Assembly: GCF_914767665.1 (NCBI RefSeq)
Contig: NC_059502.1
Span: 46,536,753-46,600,752, forward strand
Length of the DNA stretch: 64,000 nucleotides
Origin: Harmonia axyridis
Lineage: Eukaryota; Arthropoda; Insecta; Coleoptera; Coccinellidae
Direction: 5' to 3'
A program made the translations under genes and the position numbers. The notes below the pieces were generated by a model. The model was given only the letters and a program-made list of their open reading frames with translations. It did not search any database and had not been told where the DNA came from. Position 1 is the stretch's first letter. The number at the start of each line of letters is the position of its first letter. Of the stretch, positions 9,130-21,349 are shown in pieces.

Positions 9130-11752
9130 CTACTGAGTTGGAAGAGGACACAATTTAACGACTGGTCGCCGAATTGTCCCAGACGCAGTGGCAACATCAG
9201 CAACGCGGGTTGTGGAATCAGCTCCCGGAAAAACAGATGATATACGACCGATAGGCCACTTTAGAGGAGGAAGATTGTCATCTCGAATGACGACAACGGT
9301 ACCTGGAAGGATAGAAGTAGATGGGTGCAACCATCTGTGACGTTGCTGCAAGGTGTGCAGGTACGCCAACGCTTCCAGAAGTCCTGCTGAAATCGTTGAA
9401 CTAGTTGCCAGCGAGACAGACGGTTTACTGATACGGAACTTACATCGTTATCAGGATGAGCGGTGAGGGAGCGAAAAACCAAAAAATGCCCTGGTGTGAG
9501 AGCTTCAATATCAGAAGGATCAGACGAAGGGAGACACAGAGGACGAGAGTTGAGAATTGCCTCCACCTGAGTACAGACGGTGAGAAATTCCTCGTACGTG
9601 AGTTTTTGCTCGCCGATAACGCGAGTGAGATGATGCTTAGCAGATTTGACAGCAGCCTCCCAAAGGCCGCCAAAGTGAGGGCTGGAGGGAGGTATGAATC
9701 GCCAGTCAGTGCCAGAGGAAGAGGCGGCATCACACAGACTTTGCTGATGTTGTGGAGCAGCCAATAAGCGGCCAAGGTCACGAAGGTAATTATGCGCACC
9801 CACGAAGTTGGTCCCGTTATCCGAAAAGATAACAGAAAGATGACCTCGGCGTGCAACAAAGCGACGATAAGTAGCAATGAAAGCTTGGGTGGATAGCTTA
9901 GACGCTTATTCTAGCTGAACCTTTTTAGTTGTGAAACAGATGAAGACGACTAGATATGCCTTGGTGCTGACGGCTCTGCGCAGTCGCGCACTCGTCACAT
10001 AAAATGGACCAGCGTAGTCAACGCTAGTGGTAAGAAAAGCCATAGCAGAAGATAACTGCTCAGGCGGAAGATTGCCCATTGGCTGAATGAGAGGACCAGG
10101 TTTGCAGGAGAAGCATCGGTTACATTTTCGTAGACGGTTACGAACTACGTTGCGGCCATTTAAGATCCAGAACCGTCGACGAATGAACGAATGCGTAGCT
10201 AAAGCACCGGCGTGAAGTAGACGATAATGGGCATCATCAATGATCAGATGCGTGAGATGATGATTTTTGGGTAGGAGAACAGGATGTTTGTGTTTATAAG
10301 GTAGTAAGGAGGCTGAAAGGCGACCACCGACACGTATAAGTTCATGATTGTCGCGAAAGAGATGGAGTTTCATGACAAGCCGATGACGAGAAGAAGGATT
10401 TTTAAGTTCAGCTAGATCCTCAGCCAAATGCAGAGACTGAACTAGACATATCAAACAAATTTCAGCTTTTTGAAGCTCAATAGAGGAGAGGAAACCTGAT
10501 CGAGGGAAAGATGAACGACGAGCATTCACCATGAAACGTCGACAAAAGGCAGTTACGCGCTTGAGACGAAGATACGAAGAAAAACGTTCTATGAAGGTGG
10601 GTTCATTGGAAATGGCCGCAAACATTAAGGAGGAGATCGGCTTTGCTTCGTCGTCCACCTGTTCATTTTGAGATGAATCGACAGAGGAAAGAGGCCACGA
10701 GGATGGTTCGAGAGACAACCAAGGAGAACCACGCCACCACAATGGGTGGTGATGAATATCTGAGGGCATCAATCCTCGATAGGCGCAATCAGCTGGATTG
10801 TCTTCAGATATCACATGCCTCCAGCAATTAGAAGGAATCAAATCCTGTATCTCAGCGACTCGATTGCCAACAAATGTCCTCCACCTGTGACTCTCACCAC
10901 GAATCCACGACAAGGCAACGGAAGAATCGCAAAATGCAATATAGTCAGCACTGAGATTCTGTAAAACGCGGGTAGACAAATGATGCATGACTTTTGCGAG
11001 AAGATGGGCACCTCGGAGTGCTGGACGAGGCAGGGACATTGCCTCACAAGGAGAAATTTTGGATTTGGCCGCTAGAAGAGACACGTGGAATCGACCGGAC
11101 GATGTAGGAATGCTGAGGTCAACGACTGCAGCATAGCCGGATTCAGAGGCATCACAGAAGCCGATGAAGCGATGAGCAGAAGAAGAAACGGCAGGGATGA
11201 ATCGTGGTATGTGAAGCTCTGTCAAAGTGGGAAGCTGGGATTGAAACTGCCGGTTTTGAATCTCATTCGAGAGAGGTTGATCCCATTCTAGATGAAGTAG
11301 ACAGAGCTGACGAAAGAAGATTTTGGCATAGAAAGTGACTGGAGTTAGCCATCCCAAAGGATCGAAGATTCTAGCCATCTGACTCAGCACATTCCGTTTG
11401 GTGACTGTCGTTGAGTTTAAACGGACGGAATAAAAGAAGTGATCAGATGCAGGATTCCATCCAAGTCCCAGAATTTTGAGACTTGGTTCACGGTCCAGAA
11501 GAAGGGGGTCAATAGAGGAGGATTCCCTACGATGATCAGATGGGATACCGTCTAGCAGAGGAAGATGATTAGTAGCCCATTTGCGCAGCTCAAAACCACC
11601 CGCCATGAGCAGGTCTTCAACCTGCTTTCGCAATTCAAGAGCTTCAGATTCGGATGAACAGCCGGTCAAGATGTCATCGACATAAATCTCATTCAGCAAG
11701 ACTTGCCTTGCCGGAGGAAATCTGAGTCCGTCGTCTGAAGGGTTCTAAGTGC
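9130..11752 (-). pseudogene. BEL-1 pol: RT active site, RNase H, integrase
   Basis: The longest frame (9906-11699) starts just before YVDDILTGC, the RT catalytic box, and continues through GGFELRKWA, the connection domain (NPASDHFFYSV, FDPLGWLTPV), RNase H (GFCDASESGYAAV, FCDSSVALSWI), and integrase with SVDYAGPF (first Asp). A TAA at 9906-9908 interrupts it. The same frame resumes with IFSDNGTNFVG (second Asp), PPSSPHFGGLWEAAVK (catalytic Glu) and the C-terminal part. A frameshift near 9375 precedes the GTVVVIRD, WPIGRI and KLCPLPTQ tail, which ends at 9130. All key catalytic residues remain visible despite the breaks. Confidence 0.9.
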
Positions 11753-12682
11753 TAGGTAAGGAGCCGAGGAAACTCCATAGGTGACTGTATTCAGACGATA
11801 ATATTGGAGGGGTTCCCGTTTGGAGGAACGCCAGACGATGCGTTGATAATCTCTTTGCTCAATGCGTATCAGGATCTGTCAATACATCTGTCTTATATCG
11901 GCAGTAAAAACAAATTGATGTAGACGAAAACGAAGCAGAAGAGTGGAAATGTCCGCTTGAAGCTTCGGTCCGGTAAGCAGAAGATCGTTGAGGGATTTGC
12001 CATTAGCAGATGCGCAAGAGGCGTTGAAGACAACTCGAATTTTAGTAGCAGGATCATCTGGACGGTGTACAGAATGATGAGGAATATAATAAGGTTCATA
12101 TCGAGGATGGTCAAATGATTCAGGAACCAATTCCATGTGACCACTCGAGAGATAATCTCGCATAAACTCATGATATGCGACACGAAGATCAGGGTTATTT
12201 TCTAGACGATGTTCTAATCGAAGAAACTGCCTAGTCGCCATATTGACAGAGGTACCCAGACGATAAGATGGGAAGGGCAAACCAACAGTGTATCTGCCAG
12301 TGGAGTCACGAGTGACTTCAGCGCGATACAGAACTTCGCACTCCTTCTCGGCAGGGGTCAAAGGAAGCACGTCAGGTACTTTATCTAGTTCCCAAAAACG
12401 CCGAACGATGTTGACAAGTTCCTGATCTGAATGACGCGGGGAGCTCAGAGGGTCCGTGACGACAGGAGAACTTATCACATCAGATGATGAGATACGGGCA
12501 GAAGCATCAGAAGAATCAGTATTGTTCGAAGGAACATGGCAGGCGGCCTCTGATAGAAGGACTTTGGGCTGAAAAGGGGATGGAGAAGACACAGCAGATG
12601 ATGACCCTGCTGAAAATGAAGGAAAAGTGTTTTGTTTAGAAGGTCGAATGCGACCATGAACAGTGGCCGGTGAAAATGACAC
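11752..12682 (-). pseudogene. BEL-1 pol: pre-RT and RT fingers/palm
   Basis: Reads RRFWELDKVPD, then EVTRDSTGRYTVGLPF, YYIPHHSVHRPDD, KIRVVFNAS, SLNDLLLTGP and FTADIRQMY, the standard BEL/Pao approach to the RT palm (Asp of TADI is catalytic). A TGA at 11879-11881 stands where an Arg codon is expected. The reading frame continues past it (RIVWRSS, TVTYGVSSAPY) until a one-base slip near 11750, after which YVDD is found in another frame. The upstream 100 residues are Ser-rich and probably link protease to RT. Confidence 0.88.
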
Positions 12683-12739
12683 GTGTTTTGCCTTCCTCCG
12701 ATGGCGAGCATACGGCCCATAAAGTACCCAACCTAAGGT

Positions 12740-13658
12740 GGTAGATAATGAACCTGGAAGCTCAGACTATGGGCACAACGTGCCAGGAAGAACTAAATGA
12801 GGAAGCACATCCGAGCCGATCAACATTCCAATGGCACGAGGAAGAAAAAAGAATGGATCAGCCAGGCTGAGTTTCTGAAACTCAGGCCACCGGCCGTTGA
12901 ATGCTTTGACAGGAAGGGGATCTATTTGGCTGTCAATAACGTAAACTTTGATGATAAGATTGGGAGGATCCCCTTGGTGATAGAGAGTGACGTATGCGTA
13001 CCCCCGAATGCGAAACTGATCCGCGTTACTCAAGGTGCGAAGATGGAGGCCCACTCACGGGTGATGAGGGTGTGTTGGCAGCCGGAATCCAGGAGAGCAC
13101 GGCCGAACACGACATTCCGCCGGTTATCAAGACGTATCCAAGCGGTAGGCATGAGATAGTCAGGATTATTGGTCTGACGCAAAGAAGACCGCGGAGATGA
13201 AGACAGATGATAAGAAGAGAACAGACGGAAAGACGAAGACAGATGTTTGTTTGACGGAGTAAGACTACCGCGAGATGACCAGTGCAGTCATTCGGAACCA
13301 CTTCCAGAGGAGTGGGAAGAATGAAGGGGTGGTGAAGCTGGCGAGGCTCGAGACTACACTGAACCTGCCGCCTCAGGGCTGCAGGGCTCCGTGCTGATCG
13401 AGCCCTTATTGAGGTGCCCCGAGAGGTGAAAGCACGGGTTGGCTGCTCTGATGAAACAGAGGGCGAAGAAGAACGTTCTTCCGTTGAAAGGGATTTCCGT
13501 CCAGCATAGAAAACGGAAGGGGATGCAGTGGCAGCAAATGCCGCGGCAGCAGATGCCAGATGGAGAATAGTATGGTGTCGTCCCCCGCATGTGTGACAGC
13601 TCTGACTCGAACTGCACTTAGCGGTGGCATGGAAAGACGACATGCAATTTCTACATAG
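12740..13658 (-). pseudogene. BEL-1 zinc knuckles and aspartic protease
   Basis: After the stop near 13656 the frame reads LCRNCMSSFHATAKC and SCHTCGGRHHTILH, two zinc-knuckle-like blocks of a BEL nucleocapsid. Further on, in a different frame, LLDSGCQHTLI marks the protease active site (DSG), and IGMLIGSDVLPHL corresponds to the second conserved strand (ILG-type) in the 12767-13054 frame. At least one frameshift lies between 13300 and 13130. The protease would cut the gag-pol polyprotein in the particle. Confidence 0.8.
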
Positions 13659-14777
13659 TCACCTTTCAGTCACAAAAGCTCGTCGCTGATTAACGTTCAT
13701 GGCCTTGAACTCACGACACTGGCGAACAGAATGATTCGCCGAGCAAAACACACACGCGGAAGACGATGAAGGGCACGAACCAGTAACAGCAGGGCGGCGA
13801 GGATACACACCAGAGGATGAAGGCACAGACGATGGGGAAACAGATGAGCCTGCTGGAGATTGAGGTTTTAATGATCCCTTCGGCGCAATGGATGAGGTGA
13901 CAGAAGTGCTCTCCAACACTCGCAACTGTCGATTGGTGAATTCGAGCAACTGAGCGAGAGTGGGAAAGTCATCAGAGGATAACTGCCCCTCAAACAAGTG
14001 GCGAGATGGTATATCGAGGTTGCGCAAAGCTAGAGAAAACAAGAGGAAGTCAGCCAGATCTGAAATGGGTACTGCCTTGATGGCATGAATGGCATTCTGA
14101 TGCGTCGTGACGAATTGCTTCAACTGTGGTAAGGAAGACACAGATGCGGGCCGTGAATCCAAGATCTGATTCACATAAAGATTCGCCAACCGACAAGGGT
14201 TTTGATACCGGGAGTGAAGGGCTTGATAGGCCAGAGGGTAATTCACCGAATTTAGTAGAAAGCCAGAGATGACAGATGCTGTTTCACCAGAGATGGAAGA
14301 TGCCAAGAGGTGAAACTTCTGAACGGGCGCCAGGAAATTGTTCTGATGCACTAAGGCATCGAATAGAGCGATGAATCCGGGCCATTCCTCAACCTTGTCC
14401 TGAAAGCAAGGCAGGTCAACCCGCGGAATAGGTAGCTCAGCCGATGACAATGATGGCGCCTTAACAGACGTAGATGCGGTTAGACAACTATGGGCGACAC
14501 GTACATGTAGGCAAATTTCAAAAAATGCCTCGAATTTTGATGGTGATACGATCTGACCAGGCTCCTCTAGCTGAGAATTGAGTTGGACAACTAACTCATC
14601 AGCCTCCCTGAAAGTCTTTTCCACTTTGACCAACTCAGCCAGACACATGTTGGCCACATCGACTTCTGTGGTCAAATCGTTTATTAATTTAAGAAGAGTA
14701 GATACCGGAGAAAATGCATTCTCGCACTTAATGACAGATGTTGCTAAAGAGGCCTTCAATTTATCCATTGACGGCAT
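13659..14777 (-). CDS. BEL-1 gag
   Basis: A 372-residue frame starting ATG at 14777, 235 bases inside the primer site. It has an N-terminal helical part, the BEL capsid signature (IPRVDLPCFQDKVEEWPGF, then FHLLASSISGETASV and YQALHSRYQNP), a Ser/Pro-rich linker and the first Cys/His block (CVFCSANHSVRQC). Gag forms the particle shell and binds the RNA. The TGA ending it falls between two zinc-knuckle blocks, so it is more likely a mutation than a natural gag end, since BEL gag and pol are normally one frame. Confidence 0.88.
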   Translation of the reverse strand: MPSMDKLKASLATSVIKCENAFSPVSTLLKLINDLTTEVDVANMCLAELVKVEKTFREADELVVQLNSQLEEPGQIVSPSKFEAFFEICLHVRVAHSCLTASTSVKAPSLSSAELPIPRVDLPCFQDKVEEWPGFIALFDALVHQNNFLAPVQKFHLLASSISGETASVISGFLLNSVNYPLAYQALHSRYQNPCRLANLYVNQILDSRPASVSSLPQLKQFVTTHQNAIHAIKAVPISDLADFLLFSLALRNLDIPSRHLFEGQLSSDDFPTLAQLLEFTNRQLRVLESTSVTSSIAPKGSLKPQSPAGSSVSPSSVPSSSGVYPRRPAVTGSCPSSSSACVFCSANHSVRQCREFKAMNVNQRRAFVTER

Positions 14778-15011
14778 TTTAAATTGTCGAATGACCCCGT
14801 TATGTATATCGGTATAAATTAATTCCGAAAAATCTAAGATGAACAGACGATGTATTTATCGTTGAAGATAATGAACAGATGACACGCGATAAGATAACCG
14901 TGTTATGAATTTTCAATAACTACCCAATAAATGAATGAAAATCAAATCACGAATTCAATCAGATGAACGGAAATGACAATTAGACTGAATTTAGGGGGTT
15001 TTAAGATATTT

Positions 15012-15029
15012 TCCCGGGTTTCGGCACCA
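15012..15029 (-). promoter_or_regulatory. BEL-1 primer-binding site, tRNA-Phe type
   Basis: On the plus strand the 18 bases tcccgggtttcggcacca equal a tRNA 3' end with CCA. Acceptor-stem sequence TTTCGGC fits animal tRNA-Phe (which starts GCCGAAA). It lies one base inside the 5' LTR, where minus-strand synthesis is primed. The tRNA identity is from recall. Confidence 0.85.
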
Positions 15030-15030
15030 A

Positions 15031-15517
15031 TAATTGTCCGCAAAAAGGGGTTTGCGGTCAATTTCAGATGAATTTTGCTACTAATATTGAACAACCGAAA
15101 AATTGTGAAATGCAACTTACCCCAACGGGCTGCAGAAGAAACCTAGGCGAATCACCGCTAATCTGGTTCCAAAAGGGAGGTTCCAGGGAAGGGAATTCAG
15201 GGGAATTTACCTCCCTTAAGTACCTATGGCTTCACCTGGTTGATGATAAATTCAGGGCACTTCACGAATAGTTGTTCAATATTATTTTGTTCACTTACAC
15301 TAGTAGATGACGATGAAGAAGATAGATGAAAATAAATTAATGTCAATTATGATGAGTTATCAGAAGATTAATTCATTTGTCTCTTTTGAAACTTTTCTGT
15401 ATTAGCACGTACGATCGATGTTAAAATCTGTTCTAATTCCCCTCTCACAGCCGATACGAAATCAGATTCTACCGGGGTCGGCCGAGAAGAAATACGACCG
15501 TAGTTCACGACTGAACA
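15031..15517 (-). repeat. BEL-1 5' LTR
   Basis: The partner of 8565-9051. On the minus strand it is the promoter-bearing LTR. The target copy agtgt follows at 15518-15522 on the plus strand. Confidence 0.93.
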
Positions 15518-15522
15518 AGTGT

Positions 15523-15638
15523 CGTAATAAAGTGTATATAAGCGTCAGGCTGGTGCAACTTGTATGTGATCTGTGCACCAATAAACATCTATTCATAAAA
15601 TTAGAATTTGTGTTTCAAACCAACCACACCCCAATTCA
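15523..15638 (+). repeat. BEL-2 LTR portion
   Basis: Contains a TATATAAG box, AATAAAC and an end in ccaattca, and matches 1651-1755 over the last 104 bases. It directly precedes the BEL-2 leader. The start is blurred by the BEL-1 target duplication, and no clear primer site follows, so the exact LTR limits are uncertain. Confidence 0.55.
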
Positions 15639-15940
15639 TAACAACAAACCTATATTGTGAACGACAAAATCAACGCTTCGCTAGGGTCCCATCTCAAGTG
15701 CACTTACGATATGAAGACGCCACCGCTGTTGGAGTTTAGCAGCACGGGAAATAAAGGTCAGTCCTTTCAATTTTATATTACCCATTTCTCAAATAAACCC
15801 ATAATTTATCCTTCATTTATAACGAGTTTAGAGTATTACTGTTTCATTAATTTGATAAATTTCCATATTCGTTAGGCCATTTAAATTATTACATAATAAA
15901 TTCACTCTTCAGATTTTACTGAATATTTTTACTTGATAAT
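15639..15940 (+). other. BEL-2 leader region
   Basis: Non-coding, AT-rich interval between the LTR piece and the first gag ATG. Short open frames here match nothing recognised. It corresponds in place to the untranslated leader. Confidence 0.45.
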
Positions 15941-16818
15941 ATGACTGAAATCTATAATAAAAGAATGCTTACTCCTCGCAGAGTCAGTATAAAAAGTTCA
16001 ATCACAAGATTCGATAAATATCTGAAGAAAATATCCGCTAAACCTTTGACTCAAGAATCAACATTTGATTTAGAAACTTGCTTGAATGCTATTATATCGC
16101 TTTTATCTGAATATAATTCAATACAAACAGAAATTGAGTGCCTAGAGCTTGACGATATAGATGTACATGATTTAGAGCGGGACGAATTCGAAACGAAATA
16201 TTGGTTTCTCTAGCGAAAATGAAATTGTCTAAGCCCGTAACATCGACCGCCAGTGTCGTATCACATCATCCGATGACAAATGTAAAGCTACCTGACATTA
16301 AATTGATCGAATTTAACGGTAGTTATGACAAGTGGACACAGTTCCAAGAAACATTTGATGCTTTAATCAATCAAAATAAAATAATTGCTTCAATAAATGC
16401 AACCGAGGCCAACTATAAAATCGCTTGGGACTTACTTCGGGAACGCTATCAAAATAGGAAAGCTATTATAAATTCGCACATGAAGGCAATTTTTGATTTA
16501 CCGAATATTCCTAGAGAATCACCCTCACTCTTGGAAAAATTCTTAGATGAATTTCAAAAACATTTTAGATCCTTGAAAAGCTTAGGTGAGAATGTTGATG
16601 AATGGCATACTATCTTGATATTTCTACTCAGCTCCAAATTAGATTCGTCAACCAGAAAGGAATGGGAAATCTTCATTAATGACAATAATACCCCAAAAAT
16701 TGAAAATTTCCTATCATTTCTCACTCAACGCTGTTCTCTCTTAGAATCTTTGGACACAAAAGCCTATACATCTGACCGAAATAATCTATCAAACAACAAA
16801 TCTAGAGAAATTCCTTGA
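15941..16818 (+). pseudogene. BEL-2 gag
   Basis: Begins MTEIYNKRMLTPRRVS; a frame slip near 16205 moves into the second frame, which reads KLPDIKLIEFNGSYDKWTQF, the BEL capsid signature. Directly after INQNK the text jumps to TEANYKIAWDLLRERYQNR, so the FHYL segment expected between them (about 25-30 residues) has been deleted in frame. A TGA at 16816-16818 ends the capsid; the zinc-knuckle text continues beyond in the same direction. Confidence 0.82.
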
Positions 16819-17759
16819 CACTCTCATTTATTTACCAAAAATAATCCATGCCCATTATGCAATCAATCTCATTTTATTTATTCATGTAAAGAATTTCTAG
16901 ATATTCCTATAGAAAAAAGATTTGCTGAGATTGAGCGTCTTAGGTTGTGCTCGAACTGTTCAAGACCTGGACATTTAATTTATTCCTACCGATCAAAATA
17001 TTCCTGTCAGTTTTGCCGGAAAAAACATCACACTCTACTTCATGATAACTCGAATGATACCAGCAAAAGTCGAATCAATAATCAACCCTCCAGCAATCAG
17101 TCTCATACTCATCAAGAGTCTAAGTTGAACACGGAGAATATTTACGAAAATTTGCAAACTCTTTCAGTGGCATCTCAAGTAAGTCATTGTACCTACACAA
17201 TTCTCTTCACTGCAATTCTTAATATTTTAGACAGAAACGGAAAAACAATTAAATGCCGAGCTTTACTCGACAGTGGCTCCCAATCAAACTTTATTACCAA
17301 AAAATTATTCGATAAGCTGAATTTAGGCTTTACCTCTGTAAATATACCGATTTCCGGTTTGAGTCGAAATCTCATAAACATTTCCAACCGAGCCACAATC
17401 CAAACCCAATCTATATATAACAATTACACTTTCAAATTGCCTTATCTCATAATTGATAAAATCACCGGCCTTACACCTCAACAGAAAATACCTCTAAGCC
17501 ATTTCAAATTTACAGGCAATATCTGTCTTGCCGACCTAACATTTCATATACCTTCTGACGAGCCTTCTGATATTGACATGCTCCTAGGTGCTGGCATATT
17601 CTTTGATCTACTTTCTTGTGGACAAATCAAATTGGGTAAAGGGCTACCCATACTTCAGGAAACAAAGCTAGGCTTGATAATATCCGGACCTTTGTCCATC
17701 ATTCCACCCGCTTTCACGAACTCTTCTTTTCTAACTACGTCAATGAATGGAAATATTCA
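16819..17759 (+). pseudogene. BEL-2 zinc knuckles and protease
   Basis: Reads CPLCNQSHFIYSC, CSNCSRPGHLIYSY (final Cys of the knuckle replaced) and CQFCRKKHHTLLH, then a linker and RALLDSGSQSNFIT, the aspartic protease active site. DIDMLLGAGIFFDLL follows as the second protease block and KLGLIISGPL as its C-terminal strand. The open frame from 16945 to 17763 stops only because LINE-A begins; the last native residues are NGNIQ. Confidence 0.85.
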
Positions 17760-18199
17760 ATGATCGTTTACAACAAGATCGAAGAAGAAATAATATTTGT
17801 ATACACGGAGTCTCTGAAGAATTTGATGACTTGAAAAATGGTGTTATTCAATTGATCAAGTCCAACCTACAGATTGATTTGACTGCTGAGGAAATGTTAT
17901 CGTGTTTCAGAGTTGGAATATCATCCGGGGTCAACTCGAAACCAAAAACTATAATCATTAGACTTGCGAAAAATGATATCAAAATAAAACCTATGAAAAA
18001 CAGTTACAAGCTGAAGGGATCGAAGATGTTCATTACAGAAGATCTAACCATGTATAGAAGAAAATTACTTATGGAAGCAAAGGAAATGTTGGGATTCAAG
18101 AACGTCTGGACTTCAAATGGTAGTGTTTTTACCAAACTCAAGGGAAAATATATAAGTATAAATGCATCTACTGATATTACGATTTTGTTACAAGGGTGA
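17760..18199 (+). pseudogene. LINE-A ORF1, truncated at the 5' end
   Basis: Reads NDRLQQDRRRNNICIHGVSE, then SCFRVG, KTIIIRLAKND and FITEDLTMYRRKLLMEAKEM, ending in LLQG. This is the RNA-binding domain of LINE ORF1 proteins that have an NIxIxGxxE strand and an L-x-x-YRRKLLxxAK motif. The N-terminal half, including any coiled coil, is lost to truncation at the insertion point. Clean stop; no internal break. Confidence 0.75.
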
Positions 18200-18384
18200 T
18201 ATGTTTCATATTTTTAAGTGCAATGGTATGGAATATTGTTCTTTTTGTGTTTATTCTGTAGTTAATACTTAATCTAGATGTTTGTTTGTTTCAATAGCAT
18301 TAAAAAGTTTCAAGGAGCAACTACCTATAATTGTTCTTCATTGAATAACTAATTATATTATTTTGTTGTTACTATTGATTATTA

Positions 18385-21349
18385 TTGTTGATAACTATGG
18401 AATTTTTTGATTACTTTGAGGATGATGTAAGGAGGGGGGCAGGTGTATGCGGGAGTCTAAGTGAGAGTATCTTGAATATAAGGGGTAGGAAACTTTGTAA
18501 CATTTTACATATGAATATCAGAAGTTTGAAAAAGAACTTCAATGAATTTTTACTATACATAGAATCAGCGGATGTAAACGATTTGGATATAATTGTTCTC
18601 ACGGAAACGTGGCAGATTGAGGACGTTCTTGACTTCAGTTTGCCCAACTTTGATATTTTATATAATGAGTCTCATTTCAATCAAAATGACGGTGTTGTTG
18701 TGTATGTGAGAAAATCGATCGATTATTCGAGTAACATATACCAATTTACTAATACCAGACTGCTGGAGGTAGAATTTTCGTTGAATGAAATGTCTTACAG
18801 CCTTATTGCATGCTATAGGCCACCTTCTTTAGATTTGAATGGTTATATGATGGAACTTGAACATTACCTGATGTCACTTAGAAAATTTGATATTAATATT
18901 TTTATGGGCGACATAAATATAAACTTGCTAAATTCTTCTGATATTGGAGTCAACAAATACGTTAATTTAATGCAGGGGCTGGGTTTTTTTTCTTATGTAG
19001 ATAGGCCTACTAGAGTAACTGCGAATTTTTCTTCTCTGATTGATCACATTTTCGTTAAAATTACTAATGAGGCAATAAAAAAGATTGATATAACAGCGAA
19101 TGTCATAACTACTCACTTAACTGATCATTATACATTGTCATTATCATTTTCGAATAGGGATCCAATAGTAAAAGCTAATTTTGTTAAAGCAAAGACCAGA
19201 ACTAGTTTAAATAAACGTGAATTGAAAAAAGTTCTTGAGAAAATAGGCTGGTCGGATATTTTCAATTCGGATAATTGTAATTATGCATTTGACATTTTTA
19301 TCCGAAAGATCTCTGCTAGTATCGAAGAATGCTCAAAGGTTCAAAGAATGTTTCAGAAAGTTCATACTAAGTTGAAACCGTGGATGACACAGGGACTAAT
19401 AAATTCCATAAGACATAGAGATAGGTTGAAGGAAAGATATTTGAAGAAGGTAACTGCTGAGTCATGGACACAGTATACCAAATATCGTAATTTTTTGAAC
19501 AGTCTTATAAAAGTTACAAAAAATAAATTTTATGAGGACAAAATTAAACAAGCGGACAATAATTATAGGAAAATTTGGCAACAGATAAATGAGGTAACGA
19601 ATACGGCGCTCGGGAGGGTTGAGAGTAATAAATACCGTGTTATTGATGAGAGGGGAAAAAATATAAATAGTGATGGAGAAAAAGCAGAATACTTCAATAA
19701 ATTTTTTGCTAATGTTGGCGAAACTATGGCTAATAAAATAAATACAACAAATATGTCTGAGATTCCCCTCAGGAACTCAAGGGTTCGTGGTTCACTGTTT
19801 CTTTATCCTGTACAGTGTAATGAATTGATAGAAATTATTTCAACATTGAAGAATAAGGCTGCTACAGGTATTGATGGTATATCAGTTGAAATTATAAAAG
19901 AATTTCATCAGTTTTTCTTGGCCCCCCTATGCCACATAGTGAATATGTGTTTCATGAACGGATGTGTCCCGGATTCTGTTAAGCAATCGGTAACCGTACC
20001 AGTATTCAAGAGTGGTGATAGAAGACTGGTAACTAACCATAGGCCTATTTCTATCATTGGTAATTTCGCAAAGATATTCGAGAAATGTGTAAAAAAAAGA
20101 TTAGTAAATTATCTGGAGAAAAGTGGGATTTTATCGCAGGGTCAATTCGGGTTCAGGGAAAATCGATCTACCGGAGATGCAGTAAATAATCTGGTTGGTA
20201 CTATCTTGGAAAATTGTGATAAAAATAAAAAATGTTTGTCTGTATATTTAGACCTTGCGAAAGCATTTGATACGGTTAACCACGCCAGATTGTTACGAAA
20301 AATGGAACAAATGGGTATTAGGGGAGTAGCTCTTAGACTGTTCACGGACTATCTAACGGGTCGAAATCAAACAGTCCGAATCGGAGAGCACCATAGTGGA
20401 TCGATTCCTATAACCATGGGGGTTCCACAAGGAACGGTACTTGGGCCCATCTTATTTTTGATTTATATCAATGATGTTTTCGATATTCTGGATATGGATG
20501 CATTGATTATATCTTATGCAGACGACACTGTTATGCTTTTCGCCGAGGATGATTGGAATCTTGTTTATAAGAAAGCCGAGGATTGTTTAAAGAAAATTGC
20601 GTGTTGGCTAAGATGCAATCTTTTGAGTTTGAACATACAAAAAACAAAATTTATGACCCACTCCTCAACAATCAAAGACCAACCAGAAAAAGAGACAATT
20701 AGGATACATGAATTCAAGTGTATCTCGGGCTCACTCTGCCACTGCCCAGTCATAAAGAAAACAGCATCAATTAAGTATTTAGGAGTTATGCTTGATCAGT
20801 TTACACGCTGGGTATCTGGTTGAAAGGCTAAGAAAACTAATTTATAAATTCTACCAACTAAGAGCTATATTAGATAGAAAATTACTACAAACTGTTTACG
20901 TTGCACTGGCAGAGTCCATAGTTAGTTATTGTATCACAGCATGGGGAGGTCTTGCCAAAGCTCATCTCACCATTTTGGAGATTGCCCAAAAAACCCTCAT
21001 AAAGATCATTTTGAAAAAAGAAAGAAGATTTCCTACAGATGCCCTTTACAAGGAATCCGGTTTGCGCGAGGTGCGGATGATATACATTTATCGCTGTCTT
21101 ATGAGATTGTTGAAGTCGCCATCTTTAGAATATCATACCCATCAGGTTTTTACTCACTCTAGGGTAAACATGCCTCTAGTAGTTCCATTGTATAGAAGAA
21201 CGCATACAAAACATTACATTTCGTATCTAGGAACAAAATTCATCAATATATTGCCTACTTCAATGAGAGATGTAAGTACTAAAAGAAAAGTTGAGAGATT
21301 AAAATTGTTTTTAGTGGAGAATATCCCAGTTTTTATGGATTTGTTTTAG
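18385..21349 (+). pseudogene. LINE-A ORF2: endonuclease and reverse transcriptase
   Basis: The 812-residue frame holds an APE-type endonuclease (HMNIRSLKKN, VLTETW, GDININLL, SLIDHIF, THLTDHY) and then RT: KAATGIDGIS, HRPISI, QFGFRENRST, YLDLAKAFDTVNH, MGVPQGTVLGPILF, and catalytic SYADDTVML. A single-base slip near 20815, just after YLGVMLDQF, moves into a second frame (20792-21349) carrying LVERLRKLIYKFYQ and the C-terminal ITAWGG segment. No RNase H domain, as usual for CR1/Jockey. Only this one break is evident, so the copy is fairly young. Confidence 0.88.

Larger units (their letters stand above)
8565..15517 (-). mobile_element. Complete BEL/Pao LTR retrotransposon (BEL-1)
   Basis: Two 487-bp LTRs flank gag-pol, with agtgt target duplications at 8560-8564 and 15518-15522. 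Order on the minus strand: LTR, primer site, gag, zinc knuckles, protease, reverse transcriptase, RNase H, integrase, polypurine tract, LTR. No env-like frame is present. By eye the LTRs differ at about 15 positions (about 3 percent), so insertion is moderately recent. Internal damage: stops near 13656, 11879 and 9906, and frameshifts near 13130-13300, 11750 and 9375. The element could not move by its own proteins. Its insertion separates the LINE-D 5' flank from the remains of BEL-2. Confidence 0.93.

Noticed and set aside
13026..13643. The whole 205-residue minus-strand frame as one protein.
   Set aside because: Only its first third is BEL nucleocapsid; after a frameshift the remainder is a shadow of the protease frame.
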